A stretch of 36,151 bases of DNA from Gloeophyllum trabeum ATCC 11539 (lineage: Eukaryota > Basidiomycota > Agaricomycetes > Gloeophyllales > Gloeophyllaceae): positions 25,846 to 61,996 of the forward strand of contig NW_006920420.1 of the NCBI RefSeq assembly GCF_000344685.1, in the 5' to 3' direction. Numbering within the stretch: the stretch's first letter is position 1; every line of letters starts with the position of its first letter. This document shows, piece by piece, positions 1-10,689 of this stretch. Under the pieces are notes generated by a model. That model was not told the origin of the DNA. It did not search any database and worked only from the letters and a program-made list of their open reading frames with translations. Position numbers and translations under genes: made by a program.

Positions 1-699
1 CCTCGAGAAGATCGAGATCCAATAAGAAATGATTTGTAGTCGACTACAGTTGACTACAAACGCGGCAACTGAGCCAGTCTAAGCACGACTTAACGTTATC
101 GAGGTCTCTCCATCTCGTCATCCCGGTCTCAGTGCTGCACTACCACGCCGTACTCGTTGCCTGTCTACTGTCTAATAAACATAGAACCCCTCTCTCCTCT
201 CAAGAAATTATCGCTGCAGCTGAACGTTCACGCCAGCAGCGACTCGGACATACGCTGGCTACCCCGGGTCCACAAGTTTGCGGAAGAACATAGCTTGCGA
301 GTAGAAATAAATAGCCAGGCGTCTTACGTCCGAGCTCACGGAGCTTGGAGTCTATTCTATCCATTATCGTGACATGTAGTATACGAGAAAAGAGCAGCGC
401 GTAGGAGACGAGACGCAAAGCGAGACTTAAACGCGTCGCGCTCGCATTCGTGCAAGTTTGTAGTGTCACTGCGACGTTTCTTACTTGACTACAAAGTTTG
501 GTTACTCCACTTCAATTTCGCGACAGGACTACAAGCGGCAGGGCTCGGCAGCCTCGGCAGCCTCGGCAACGGCTCGGCAGGGCTCGGCAAATGACTTAGT
601 TTCTGTGAACCGGGTTCCCACGGCAAATCCACCAGCCTCTCTAGCATGATTCTGCCCTCAATCACGCTACGAGAGGCGGTCACGAGCCTAGCCAGCGGA
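1..699. other. Left edge, no gene seen
   Basis: No exon-like reading frame with plausible splice sites was found. The stretch holds a short palindromic GTAGTCGACTAC motif near position 37 and the small GGCTCGGCA-type tandem repeat listed separately. It ends where homology to the right-hand copy of the inverted repeat begins. Confidence 0.5.
537..590. repeat. Short GC-rich tandem repeat, about 9-bp unit
   Basis: About six imperfect units built on CCTCGGCAG or GGCTCGGCA run head to tail. It lies just outside the left copy of the 1.7-kb repeat and has no counterpart beside the right copy. No function is visible. Confidence 0.75.
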
Positions 700-939
700 G
701 GAACCAGGTGTTTAGTAGACTCCTGAAGATATTGGATATGGGATTCGGCAAAAGCGGGGCTCCTACGTCGGATACTGCAGTCTGCTCTTGGTTGAGGGGC
801 AAGTAGCCCGGTTTGACCCGAAATCTTTGTGCTCACGAGTCTGCTACCTCTGTCAGAGATCGGACGCCGATGCAGCAGTGGAAGTTGGTTGGTCACGCTG
901 CGTACTTATGCTGCTTGTCCAGGCCGAATCGCGTTCAAT

Positions 940-1266
940 TTAATTTATAAAGCTCATGACATAGCACATTAGCTTGCGATTAGCTGCGGGACTGTTCGTC
1001 CCCGCCGCCTCAATCCAACAAGCTGCAGTGGGTATACCGTATACATGTAGCGCGCCGTACGGATGGTGTGGCGCAAAGGCAAAGGTGACGCGTGATGGTG
1101 ACACCGTGACATGCCGACATCGATAACTGCGTCGACGGATGTCTCCTCGATTCTTCGTCTTGCTCTCATCTGCCCTCGAGTCCTTCAATGAGGTGCTCTC
1201 CCCTTCCTCTAAATGCACTGCGAAGTACATCGGCTGCGTGTTTGGTACATCGTCCCATTCAATCAT
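940..1266 (-). CDS. Second small ORF of the repeat, about 108 codons
   Basis: This frame starts MIEWDDVPNTQPMY and lies just after the 117-codon ORF on the same strand. It could be a second exon of one gene or a separate reading frame. In the right copy the equivalent frame (ATG at 32099) is cut by the solo LTR at 32262. The stretch MIEWDDV to about TKN is acidic and hydrophilic; no family is recognised. Confidence that it is translated is low. Confidence 0.25.
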   Translation of the reverse strand: MIEWDDVPNTQPMYFAVHLEEGESTSLKDSRADESKTKNRGDIRRRSYRCRHVTVSPSRVTFAFAPHHPYGALHVYGIPTAACWIEAAGTNSPAANRKLMCYVMSFIN

Positions 1267-1320
1267 CTTAGCCGTCAATGTACCGGTTCAGTTGTTAATC
1301 GTACCCATTCGCCGACGCCG

Positions 1321-1674
1321 TTAAAAGCGGAACTCTCCTCCCTCGAAAGCTACGTGATAGACAGCCTCAGGTCTTGAAATGTCTTTTACATAGTCATCAA
1401 CCGTGATCCATACTTGCGTCTTTGTGAATGCCGGACGTATGTGTCTCCTCGATGTCAAATCGCTGTTACAAGCTTCTTCACCAATGGACGAGATCGCTGC
1501 CCGGGACTTGCGAGGAGCAGGCGGCATGTACGCTGGGATGTTGTAGCATGATATGCTCGATCTCCGTGTACATGCCTCCTCATCGTCGTAGCCCCTGCCG
1601 TGTTCTCGCTGAGCATGGCGAAATCGGAGAAGGTAGAGCATGGGAAGATGCAAGCTGAGTCTTTCGAGTAACAT
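1321..1674 (-). CDS. Small conserved ORF of the 1.7-kb repeat, 117 codons
   Basis: An ATG-started frame of 117 codons is open in this copy and in the right copy (31691-32044) with the same start and stop. It begins MLLERLSLHLPMLY and ends VAFEGGEFRF. Hand comparison found about 13 substitutions in 354 nt, split about evenly between silent and replacement changes, with no indels or stops. That is compatible with weak constraint but too few sites to prove it. No known domain is recognised. It may be a repeat-encoded protein, a remnant exon or chance. Confidence 0.35.
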   Translation of the reverse strand: MLLERLSLHLPMLYLLRFRHAQREHGRGYDDEEACTRRSSISCYNIPAYMPPAPRKSRAAISSIGEEACNSDLTSRRHIRPAFTKTQVWITVDDYVKDISRPEAVYHVAFEGGEFRF

Positions 1675-2414
1675 CTTTTCTATTGAACCGAAAGTCCCCT
1701 CCTTTTTTCGGTTGTCGAGGCTGAGGGTAATCTAGAAACGGTGTCATATGCATTCATGAATACGTACCTTGTGCGATAATCCGTTACGCATGCCTTGAGC
1801 ACCTTGCAATTTAATCGCCACTATGTTTCTGGAGCGACCGTTTCTTCGCTTCCATGGATTGATTGCCTAGCCATGGACACCGAAGGTATCCTGCTATTGT
1901 TGGCTGGCGTACTTCCACCGATGCAGTTATTCGTGTCTCTCACGCGGAGCGTGTATCGATATTAAGACTAATGCATATTGTATATGCTGTGTCCTCGTAA
2001 GTTCATCTCCTCGTAATTTCATCCATTCCCGGCCACGTATAATGGCTGGCGCCGCCGTGCCGAGCTGTCCTCGATAAAGCCACAAATCGACGAGACGCGA
2101 TGAACAGTGATTATTTTCTTTATGCGGTGCGTACAATCGAAGTCACCTCTCCGTCCACTTCTCCTCCCCTCACTACCATTCGTAGGCGCCATCTCCGCGC
2201 CCTCAAGTCTAAAGCCCTCCCGATCGCATGAATACAAACGAGAACTGAAACGTACAACAGGTGCGGAAGAAACGAAGGTGAATAAACACTGGACGGAATT
2301 GGCGACGTCCGATCAAAATCAACGAAAGTATTCCTCTCAGCATAAGCGTACAACAGAACCAACCCCCATCTCGTGCCCCGGCAGAAAAAGCGAAATTCGT
2401 AAACGTCGTCAAGT

Positions 2415-3771
2415 GATTTGCATAGGGACTGTGAGTCGAAATAGTTGCAGGTGAGCGCTCAGAGAATCAGATACTCAGTGGAGACGTGGAACTCACTACA
2501 GATGCGAATAACGGGAATCAATAAATTACGACCGTGCAACTCGGACCGCCGCTATGCGATGGTGCAGTACGAGTTGCCGCCGCTACCGCCTGACTCCTCG
2601 GAGACGGGCGGGGACGAGAGGATGGTGTTGTCTTCCGACGAGGGGGAAGTTGTGAATACGGTAGTGAAGAAATCCATCGCGGGTTCTCGGTTTCGAGGAT
2701 TTGGAAAGGTAGGAAGAGCGGCTGGGATGCGGACGGAGGGAGAAGAACTGCGTTCGACTTGCGAAGCCCCGGCGAGGGCTCATGCACTTTTATACGCCTG
2801 CCGTCTTTCTGGAGAGCTCCTCGCGTGAATAACAATAAGCACTGGGCCTGCGGTAGGATTGTGGCCGCACGGTGCTGTTCCAGAGCTTCTTTCCTAATAA
2901 GGAAGGTGTCGTGGATCGCAGACAATAAGGCGGTCTGGCTCTCGTGGCTCCAACTGACAATAAGGCGGCTACTAATAACTGGCGTTAGGTGTGTTCCTGT
3001 TGACAAAAAGAAGATCGCGTCGATAGAGTGATGTCGTGATTGGCGGTTCTGCGAGATTGCGTCGCGCGACGAGATCTGCCGAGGTGATTGTTGATTTCGA
3101 GCATGCGAGCGTCGTACGGTGCGCAGGGTTAGCGAGCAGGTATGTCTCACAATCAATATATGTAAAAGATATTCCGCTTTTGCTGACGTTCGTATCTGAA
3201 TAATGTCTTGTGGCTGCGCCGGAAGTTATGACGACAAAGCCGGACCATCAAGGTTTCATCTATATGGAGGCAGGCATGAGGCGTACCGACGAGTAACAGC
3301 GCACACTCGCGGACCCACAGCCGGTAATCTAATGTCGTGTTCTACCAGGGAGACAATAACAATTCGCGTGGCCCAGAGGGGGCCATGAATACGGACTTTG
3401 TCATGTTGGACCAGGTGCGGACAGCGATTGCAGAGAAACCTAACCTTGTAGCCCGAAGTCCCCATTGTTCAGTTCCAAAAGTTTTGGTAGACGTGCTTCA
3501 TGGCAGCCTGCTGGCCTTGCGGCTGGCTAACCGAGGCATTGTCCGACTGGAAAGCATTCGAGCTACGTGCCACTATATTTTGTACGGTATGTCCTACGTT
3601 GTTGAGTTTACATTTAGCGGATGATATAGAACCACTTGCAATCCATGGCGCCTCTGAACGCAGAGTGATTTGGCTCCATGTCGGAATGCACGATCCGGAA
3701 GTGCTCGGCCCAGCCTGGCATCGTGTCAGTGAACAATAACGGATATGACACCGCGCTGATAGCAAACTGCG
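2415..3771. other. No confident gene between repeat and tandem duplication
   Basis: Several open stretches occur on both strands. On the plus strand, 2559-2828 reads an acidic then basic segment containing VVKKSIAGSRFRGFGK. On the minus strand, frames around 3469-3640 and 3256-3465 are open. None could be joined to a family or extended by splice sites. A decayed gene is possible, particularly on the minus strand next to the tandem duplication. Confidence 0.4.
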
Positions 3772-4330
3772 ACAGGTCGGATGGCGCATGATAGCGGCGA
3801 TTACGCATCAGATATTCGCCAGGCCGTCCGAATCCGAGGAGCCCGACAAGCTGCGAAAGGTTGTGGGATCTGGAATACCCCACCCCCTCCTCTTCAGAGC
3901 GGCATACTCTCGTCCTACCACTCTCCTCCCCAGCCATGTTTACTCTGTCCCACAATCTAGGGCTCTGATGATAAATGAAGCCACCCCGCTAGCGCACTGT
4001 AGTGCCTCGTCTCTATTCAGATACCCTACGCGAATCCTTCAATGTCGAAGTTGTCTTTTGTTTAGGAGAGTTGGAGCCCTGCATGGTCATCTCTTCGGCC
4101 TCGTAGACTGTGACATGTCTGGAGGCGCATGATAGCGGCGATTACGCATCAGATTTTCTCCTGGCCACCAGGATCCAAGGCGCCCGACGAGCGGCGAAAT
4201 GGTCTTGGATACCCCCACCACCTGCTCGTCCAAGACGTGTTCCCTCCCCTACCACCGCCCCGTCATGTTCTCTATCCGTACACCCAACAGCGAAGTCACC
4301 AAAGTCGAAGTTGTCTTTCGTACGTCTATT
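3772..4330 (-). repeat. Two-copy tandem duplication with minus-strand coding-like sequence
   Basis: Copy A (about 3772-4060) and copy B (about 4112-4330) are direct repeats offset by 341 bp. They share a perfect 31-bp run (3783-3813 and 4124-4154), and a second match around GTCGAAGTTGTCTTT near 4044 and 4313. On the minus strand both copies encode the same short motif, LMRNRRYHAP, in a similar context (LVGLLG/LVGRLG, then PGE). In copy A the frame runs on to about 3614 through SYPLLFTDTMPGWAEHF. This suggests a partly duplicated minus-strand gene or exon of unknown identity. It lies immediately 3' of the Ure2p-like GST. Confidence 0.5.
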
Positions 4331-4469
4331 TAGTCTTGGGGCGATTCAACCTGCGAGCTCTCTCTCGACATTGCTATTTCATTTCTGGCATGCGCATAAG
4401 TTGGCAGCTACATATCCTAGTTCGACGCTATATATCCATATTCGACAGACAATCAACATCCTGGCTACT

Positions 4470-5422
4470 CTACTGCTTGGCGAGCGCGTCCTTCTCAGCG
4501 TAGACCTTCTGGATAGCCGGCCGGGCGAGCATCTTCTTAAGCCACGCATCGACGTGCGGGTTCTCCTTCGACAGGTCGTAGTCCTGCAGGAGCGCGTTCA
4601 CGCCGACGTTTGTCCAGGAGATGAACGACTGCCAAGTCGCGGAAACGCGTCAATCCTAGCACCCCTCAAGCATCCGATGTCACGTACCAAGTCCGCGATA
4701 GAGTACTTGCCCCCGACGAGCCACTCCCGCGTTGCGAGCTGCCCGTCGAGGACGCCCAGGACGCGCTTGATCTCGTTCTGGTAGCGCTCGACCGCGGAGG
4801 GCACCCTGGGTGCCCGGCGCTCTCAGCGCATGTCCCCGGTGACGATGAGACGGAGACTCACTTCTCGGGGTGGTACCACGTGAACCAGGCGGCCTGCCCG
4901 AAGTACGGGCCCTGCCCGGAGGACTGGAAGAAGAGCCACTGCAGCTGCTTGTACTGCGGAACGCGGGCGTGAGCGGGGGTTAGAGGAGGAGGGGGGAGGG
5001 AGGGCTTACCTTATCCTCCTCAGCGCTGGCGCTGAACTTGTGCTCGGGGTCGTACTTGTCGGCGAGGTAGGTTAGGATGGCGTTGGACTCCCAGAGCACG
5101 AAGTCGCCGTTCCTGAGCGGGCGGGTCGCGTCAGCGGTGGTATGAGTGCAGACAGGCGGGTATAGCGGACTTACTTGTGGTCGATGATGGTGGGAATGCG
5201 CCCGTTGGGGTTCAGGTCGATGTGCGGGGAAGACTTTTGCTCCTTCTTGTCGAAGTCGAGGTAGATGGACTCGTAGGTCAGGCCGAGCTCGCTCAGGAAG
5301 AACGCGACCTTCCACCCGTTGGGCCCGCCCTGCGTTTTGGATCAGTCATGGGGGATACGCGGGAGCGGTGGTGCGGAGCGTACCTTGTGGGTGTAGAGAG
5401 TGAACTGCTTTCCGTGAGACAT
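4470..5422 (-). CDS. Ure2p-like glutathione S-transferase
   Basis: Six exons on the minus strand: 5422-5384, 5329-5175, 5112-5010, 4953-4862, 4805-4688 and 4628-4470. They join in frame to 221 residues, the usual length for this class. The N-terminal thioredoxin-like GST_N domain opens with MSHGKQFTLYTHK and carries NPNGRIPTIID and WESNAILTYLADKYD, the glutathione-binding cis-Pro loop and Glu-Ser of Ure2p-type fungal GSTs. The C-terminal helical domain includes WLVGGKYSIADL, the conserved helix N-cap region. The expected role is cytosolic conjugation or peroxidase chemistry with glutathione; Ure2p-like GSTs are expanded in wood-decay fungi and linked to handling plant-derived toxic compounds. 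The start is set by a Kozak-like ATG after a TATA box. The substrate is not predictable. Confidence 0.92.
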
Positions 5423-5504
5423 GGAGATGGGATTGCTGTTATGCGATGAGATGATGGAGGTAGAGAGGGTTGTTCGATGCTGTCTTCCACTCCAGCTTTG
5501 CCGG

Positions 5505-5516
5505 ACCTTTATATAC
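5505..5516 (-). promoter_or_regulatory. TATA box of the Ure2p-like GST
   Basis: The minus strand reads AGTATATAAAGG here, 83-94 bp upstream of the GST ATG at 5422, with no ATG between in the transcribed direction. A strong TATA box is consistent with inducible expression, which is known for stress-responsive fungal GSTs. Confidence 0.7.
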
Positions 5517-6601
5517 TTCTCGCGTCCCTGTCCAAACCATCCGAATTCACAGCTGCATACACTTTCTGACGCGAAACATTTTAGTCAGCGACGTCCATTG
5601 ATCATAAGTCGAACAGCATTTATCAGACGACACGTAGGGTTGCTACCCTAGAGGCTTGCTCGATGGCTGGAAGGACCTCGATGTTTAGAAAGACTCCATA
5701 GTAACTCTTAATAAGCACTGATCAAGGTTCTGAGCGCTAAAAGTATCTTTATCGGAGGGTGAGATTGGCTGGGCTATACTTGACGTCTGATGTCTCTTAC
5801 AAAGCATTGGTAGTTAGATGAGAGAGCAAAGGAAGGCGAGCAGCGGCGATGCATGTCGACGCTTCCCCCGGGGGAAGTGATGGTTGGCGTGCATCTCTCG
5901 AATGGTATTTACTTCGATTGGTTACAGTAGACACGAAGTCGACACACGAGTGCTGTTGTATGGGAATGGGTCAGTGCTCGTGTTTCCAGGCTGTTTTTAG
6001 CCACAGGTGTGTGGACGAGGTAGACTCGCCGATGTGTGATGTAGAGATCGAAGTATTCAGCACTGAGCAGGAACGCAGCAGTGAACTGTCTGGATCGCGA
6101 GACTCGACATGACTGATGACCTGTCACGACATTGCCAAGTGAGCATCTCGTCATCTGTGCGAACGCTGGAATGTTTCGAATTCCGTACTTGCCAGCAATC
6201 GGCGAAACGATAGAGAAGCTTGGTATTTTCTGCACTCAGCAGCCGTTCCGCGGCTTACTTATTAGAGTAGGGTATCACCAATTTTGCTCCGCTAATGCTG
6301 TGTCCTGATCAACAAGAGTGGTGAGTCGTGGTGCACTGTGGCCCCGAGTGGGGTATAATTACCTTTCCGGGCTCGGCTGCCTGCGCGAAGAATTCTGAAA
6401 GTTCTCTATCGTTTCGCCGATTGCTGGCACTCGCGATCGTGGTTCGTACATAATGTACTTGGTGGGTATGCAGCATTCCAGAATATAGATCGCTCTGGTA
6501 TTCGTCCTTCTGCTGCCAATGTCCCTTGTCTCCATCGTCTGTGTCCAACCCATACCGCCCTACTCTTCTCCCATCTCACTTCATCGAGGGACTTTGATTA
6601 G
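5517..6601. other. Intergenic stretch with a 26-bp inverted repeat
   Basis: No gene is supported on either strand. The stretch holds the perfect 26-bp inverted repeat at 6191-6216 and 6403-6428, and probably the promoter and first exon of the unidentified gene that becomes recognisable at 6602. A possible first exon starts at the ATG at 6520, with a donor near 6537. Confidence 0.4.
6191..6428. repeat. Perfect 26-bp inverted repeat, 186-bp spacer
   Basis: The arm at 6191-6216 (GCCAGCAATCGGCGAAACGA then TAGAGA) is the exact reverse complement of 6403-6428. A shared CTGGAATG outside both arms suggests two diverged inverted copies of a longer segment, with an indel between CTGGAATG and the arm. 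It lies upstream of the unidentified gene at 6602-7490. Confidence 0.85.
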
Positions 6602-7490
6602 CCATACGGCGAGAGACGCTTGGTCGGCGATCTCAGCGTCCTGGAGGGCGTACTATTCTTCGACCAGTATGAGTATACCGTCAAGCATAAGATAACACTG
6701 ACACCGCGCTGGGACTTTTCTCCGGGTAGATATGGGCTCAGCGTACGTCGGACAGTGTACCAGGCTGATGGATAGTCACATCACATCCCCTGGCGTGCCA
6801 GGGACGCGCGACCACAGAGGTCTGCAGGGTTCTCGTTCGCCGAAATCTGCGAGGAATATCCGGCGTCTTCGACAAAGCACCACGATCCAATTATTCTGTC
6901 CCATTTATCTCCGGGATATCTGGCTTGCGCAGAGGGGGACGTCCGGGGGGCTGACCTTCCGACAAAGCTGAGTCGCTTGAGCTGGGGCGTCATCGGACTA
7001 GCTGGTACGTGTTCCTTGCACTGTTGGTTTTGACCACGAACCCAAAGGATCCAACACTGTGGACTCGCATGAGACCCCGGACGAACTCGACGAATCCTTC
7101 GCTCCGATGTTGCAAGACGGGCGCTGGGCGTTCGTCCCGTGATCTATTCCTTTCGCGTTCGCTACCACGTCCAGTTACACGTCTCCCCTGGCGGTAGTGT
7201 CCACGATGTCATTGCTAACCGAGTCCTGTCTCAGACCCCGTGTACGACGACCACCGGGAGCCTATACGCCCTCCACATTCGCGTGCGGGGCCGCACCCGT
7301 CCAGAGTACCAATCAGCTGCGGGAAGTGCTGCCCAACCAACGAATGTGAACGAGCTGACACCTCCCAATAGTCTTTGGATACAGGTCCCAGAGAACGCTC
7401 CAATTGTACGGCCCTGTTCCTGTGTACGATCTAGCCGGGCACGATGTTATCACGAGTGAGCTTTTCAACGCTCGCAACGATCCATCATAG
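6602..7490 (+). CDS. Unidentified five-exon gene, 5' end not found
   Basis: Five candidate exons keep one frame through four introns: 6602-6725, 6828-7004, 7048-7138, 7235-7345 and 7385-7490, giving 202 residues before a TAG stop. Joins were chosen by GT donors, AG acceptors and phase. The peptide is soluble and acidic to neutral, with segments such as FFDQYEYTVKHKITLTPRWD, CAEGDVRGADLPTKLSRLSW, TPDELDESFAPMLQDGRWAF and LQLYGPVPVYDLAGHD. I do not recognise the family, and no signal peptide or membrane helix is seen. The last intron (39 nt) is unusually short, and a TAG just before 6602 means an upstream exon is missing, possibly one starting at 6520. It may be intact or a gene remnant. Confidence 0.42.
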
Positions 7491-8364
7491 CGTGCTATCA
7501 CGTCCGCCAACTTCTGAATCTATCAAATCCTGTCCGCTGACCAATCTTCGGTCCAGTATCAGAAGGTAACGTCATAGCCATACTATTCTGTTCCAAGGAA
7601 CCATGGGGGAAGACGTCCGAGAGTTCAACCGTGCGTCCTAAACCCACTGCTTCTCCTCTGGAGCTCTCGACATGCATTGTCGGTCGGATCCTTGCCTCAC
7701 GCAATCGCCGCACGCTTGATGCCCGCGATGTCGGGGGAAGGGCCGCGCGCATCCGTAGGGTCGCGCGTAGTCCAACAATCACATCGCGTACCCGCCGTCC
7801 TGGGTGGACGAAGGCGACCATACGCATGTCCACCCTGCTCTGCGCGTTGACGTCAGAAGGGATCGGGCGGGGGTGCACGCTGGCGACCCGACCCCTCCGA
7901 CGATGAGCCAGCGCTCACTTGCACCACCGCGGAATCGAGGCGGCTTGTCTACCATGGGTGTCTACTACTTGTGCTCCGTCGAGTTGCTTGCTTTCTTTGC
8001 GCACCACCGCGCCCTCTTGTTATGCTGTCGTCTGATGGCGGTCTGTGCCAAACGTGCCAAGCCGGAAGACTGACGCTCGAGGACCACGGAGACGATGGAT
8101 TCGCGATATGTCTGTCGTAGCATGTAGAACCCCTTCAGGTTCTGAGGAACAAAGTACGATGGATACTTCTTGAATCACGAAAGACGGAGAGCGAGTACTG
8201 GATGCGAGGGACTTTTCCACCGCGTTCGACCCATTTCGCTGATGCACGCAGACAGTCACACCTACGCGCCTCCCATTACCCGTACTCAGCTACATACACC
8301 CATCCCCTAGTCTATGGCGGGCAGCGGTTGGCCCGCCCCGCCCCGCCCCGCCCAGGCCCGTACG
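7491..8364. other. No gene supported
   Basis: GC-rich stretch between two converging transcription units. Overlapping open frames occur on both strands (for example 7498-7878 minus and 7804-8073 plus), but none shows splice continuity, codon coherence or a recognisable motif. It should contain the 3' UTRs of both neighbours. Confidence 0.4.
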
Positions 8365-10461
8365 CTACAACACCAAATCCTCCTCGCGCACCTCCCGCCA
8401 CCCGAAATGCTGCCACATGCCGCGCGCGTCGAGGTCCGCCGCGCAGCCCGTCTTCGTGCCCACCGCGCCGTTGATCTGGTACGCCGCGTCGGTCTGCGCG
8501 CCGTGTCCGTCAGCGACCGTAACCACGAAGCAGCAGGAGAGCGAGACGAGACTCACGAGCCCCAGGGAGACCTTGATCGCAGGCGGCCCGGGCGCGTACG
8601 CCTCGAGCGCGTGCGCGTGCGCGCCGCGCACGAGCCGCAGGATGTTGCGCGCGGCGACCTCCGCCTGCCAGTGCGCGTTGTGCCCCGCGTTGAGCGCGCC
8701 GAAGGCGTCCGCCGCGTCGCCGATCGCGAAGAGGTGCGGGTGCGGGACGTCCAGGGTGTCGTCGTCGTCGTCGTCGTCGAGGGCTGGCACGCGCCGCGGC
8801 ACGGCAACTTGGAGCGAGCGCCTGACGCGCGCCATGCCCTTGCGCGCGCCCGCGGGGACGATCGCGTCGGGGAGGAAGGACGCGAGGAGGGCCGTGTTGG
8901 GCGTCTGGCCGGTGCAGAGGAGCTGGATGCGGACGGCGGCGTGAGCATCGTTGAATGCGGGCAAGAGAGTGGGAGGCGGAGATGGCGCGACGCCCCAGGG
9001 TCCCCGAAAGCCCCCGAGCGGGCCAATCAGGGCGCGTGTCGCACCAGCGTAGATGCCGGGACACGGTCCCAGACGATAGGCGCGGTGCTGTAGGTAAAGA
9101 ATAGCAACACTCACCACGAGCTCTGCGCGCACCTCGCGCCCCTTGACGGTCTTGACGACGCGCTCCTCCTCCTCCTCTGCTTGATCTCGCTGGTGCGCAG
9201 GCTTGACCTGGTGCCGCTCGGTGTGGAGCGTGGAGAGGTCGACGCGCTCGCCGAGGATGACGTTCACGCCGAGGGATGAGAGGGCTGAGAGGACTGCAAG
9301 GGAGTGATGCAGGTCAGGTGTGTGCCATCTAAGGCGCGACAGAACCACTCACCGACTCTGCCGAGTTCCTCCTCGAAGCGCGGGAGCAGCGTCTGGCGGG
9401 AGTGCAGGAGCGTGACATGCTTGGATGGATAGAGCGCGGCAATGTCCGACGCGAACTCTGGGGAAACGGAGCAGTGAGATGAAGATTAGATTGACGCATA
9501 AATAGCACAGGTCGACACTCACGGATGCCCAGGGCGCCCCCGCCCACGACGAGCACGCTCCGCGCGGCCCGCACGCGCTCCTGCATGCGCTTCAGGTACG
9601 CGATCCCGGCGGCCTTTGTCCCCTTGTATGACGTTGGCGCAAACGACGCGCACTGGGCCTGGTGAAGATCGTCCGCGCGGCGCTCGCGCTCGTCGCCCCA
9701 GAGGTCGATCGGCGCGGGGAGGCGGCTGCCGAGCGCGTAGACGAGGTAGTCAAAGTGCAATGTGTGTGGGGAGGCGGCGGCGGGGCAGGTGTAGAGCCCG
9801 TGCGACGGGTGCGCGCATTCGTATATGCGGGCGCCGTGGGAGAGCGGGGAGGCGAGGGGTTGGTAGGTCAGTGAGTAAGGGGAGAGGGCGGTGACGAGCG
9901 CGTGGAGGAAGGTGTGGGGTGGGGAGGGGAAGACGTGGGAGGGCGGGATGACTGCGGAAGGGGTCAGTGAGGTTGGGTCCCGAGTCGATTGGGAATGCGT
10001 CTGGGGAGTGGGGAGTGATGGAAATGTGGGCGAGTCGGAAGGATGGAGCGGGACCGGGGGAATGGTACGGGAAAGAGCGGGGGTTGAAGGCACGTACATG
10101 CTTTGTGCTCGTGGCCCGCGAGAACGGCGTACCGCGGGAAGACGTAGAGGTGGTTTACGTGGCTGCGGGAGAGGGCGGGCGACGCGTCAGCAGTGGGACA
10201 GGTGACGGGTAGGAGATACTCGAGAGTGAGGAGGGTGTCGCGCAAAGGAGCTACGGTACGCACCTGTTGCGGTCGATGAGGACCACTCTCCAGTCTTCAG
10301 GGAGACCGTTGGCAAGGATGCGCGCAGCATGAAAGCCTGGGCAGGTACGGCGCTGAGCATTTCACTAGATCGTGTTCAAGACGCTTACCACCAAACGATG
10401 CGCCGAGCACGGCCACCGTCTTTGTCGGTGCTCCGTGTCGTCTACCATCCGTGCAGGACAT
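8365..10461 (-). CDS. FSP1/AMID-like FAD-dependent oxidoreductase
   Basis: Eight exons on the minus strand: 10461-10389, 10336-10264, 10162-10098, 9951-9523, 9457-9353, 9293-9115, 8922-8557 and 8493-8365. They join to 472 residues. Motifs in order: an N-terminal FAD-binding Rossmann loop VAVLGASFGG (residues about 17-26); NHLYVFPRYAVLAGHEHKAF, typical of the AMID/FSP1 family; a second NAD(P)H-binding Rossmann loop VLVVGGGALG (about 202-211); and the FAD-contacting HLFAIGDAAD (about 371-380). Family members reduce quinones with NAD(P)H; human FSP1 protects membranes from lipid peroxidation. A seven-aspartate run sits at about 357-363. The last intron (8556-8494) is 63 nt with no in-frame stop, so retention would add 21 residues. 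No mitochondrial targeting signal is evident. Confidence 0.9.
8758..8778 (-). repeat. GAC microsatellite coding seven aspartates
   Basis: Seven GAC codons on the minus strand lie inside exon 7 of the oxidoreductase, in a loop region before the conserved GD motif. The run is in frame and length-variable by nature. Confidence 0.9.
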
Positions 10462-10689
10462 TGTCTTCAAGTCACCAATGGCGTTGAGCGAGTAGCAGCA
10501 AATGGCAGTCGAGTAGAAAGTCAAGACTAGGCGAGGCAAGACGTAAAGGAAAGGAAAGAGACGGGGCGGGTGGTCCGTTGCCCGAGTTATCTGATAACTC
10601 GCTGGCATAGCCGCCGGCTCGGGTCATCCCGTTCCCGGCCGATGCGCCCGACGTCGTCCCGCTCCAAGGGTTATTCAAGAATGTTACAG

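Larger units (their letters stand above)
700..2414 (-). repeat. Left copy of 1.7-kb inverted repeat
   Basis: The reverse complement of this stretch matches 30961-32970 over its whole length, about 1715 bp once the 294-bp insertion in the right copy is removed. I judge roughly 95 percent identity from hand-compared blocks. The inner edge (ACTTGACGACGTTTACGAAT on the minus strand) and the outer edge (near AAACACCTGGTTCCTCC on the minus strand) are sharp; flanking sequences beyond them differ between copies. No reverse transcriptase, transposase or terminal inverted repeat was recognised. The unit could be a dispersed repeat, part of a transposon, or an inverted segmental duplication. This is the undisrupted copy, so it shows the empty site of the solo LTR in the other copy. 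Confidence 0.85.

Noticed and set aside
2518..3156. A 212-codon minus-strand ORF
   Set aside because: Low-complexity Ser/Pro/Arg composition, no ATG context of note, no splice continuity and no motif. Listed only as unassigned sequence.
8314..9093. A 259-codon plus-strand ORF opposite the FSP1-like gene
   Set aside because: GC-rich antisense shadow of exon 7 and neighbouring exons; the minus strand has splice sites, phase and family motifs.
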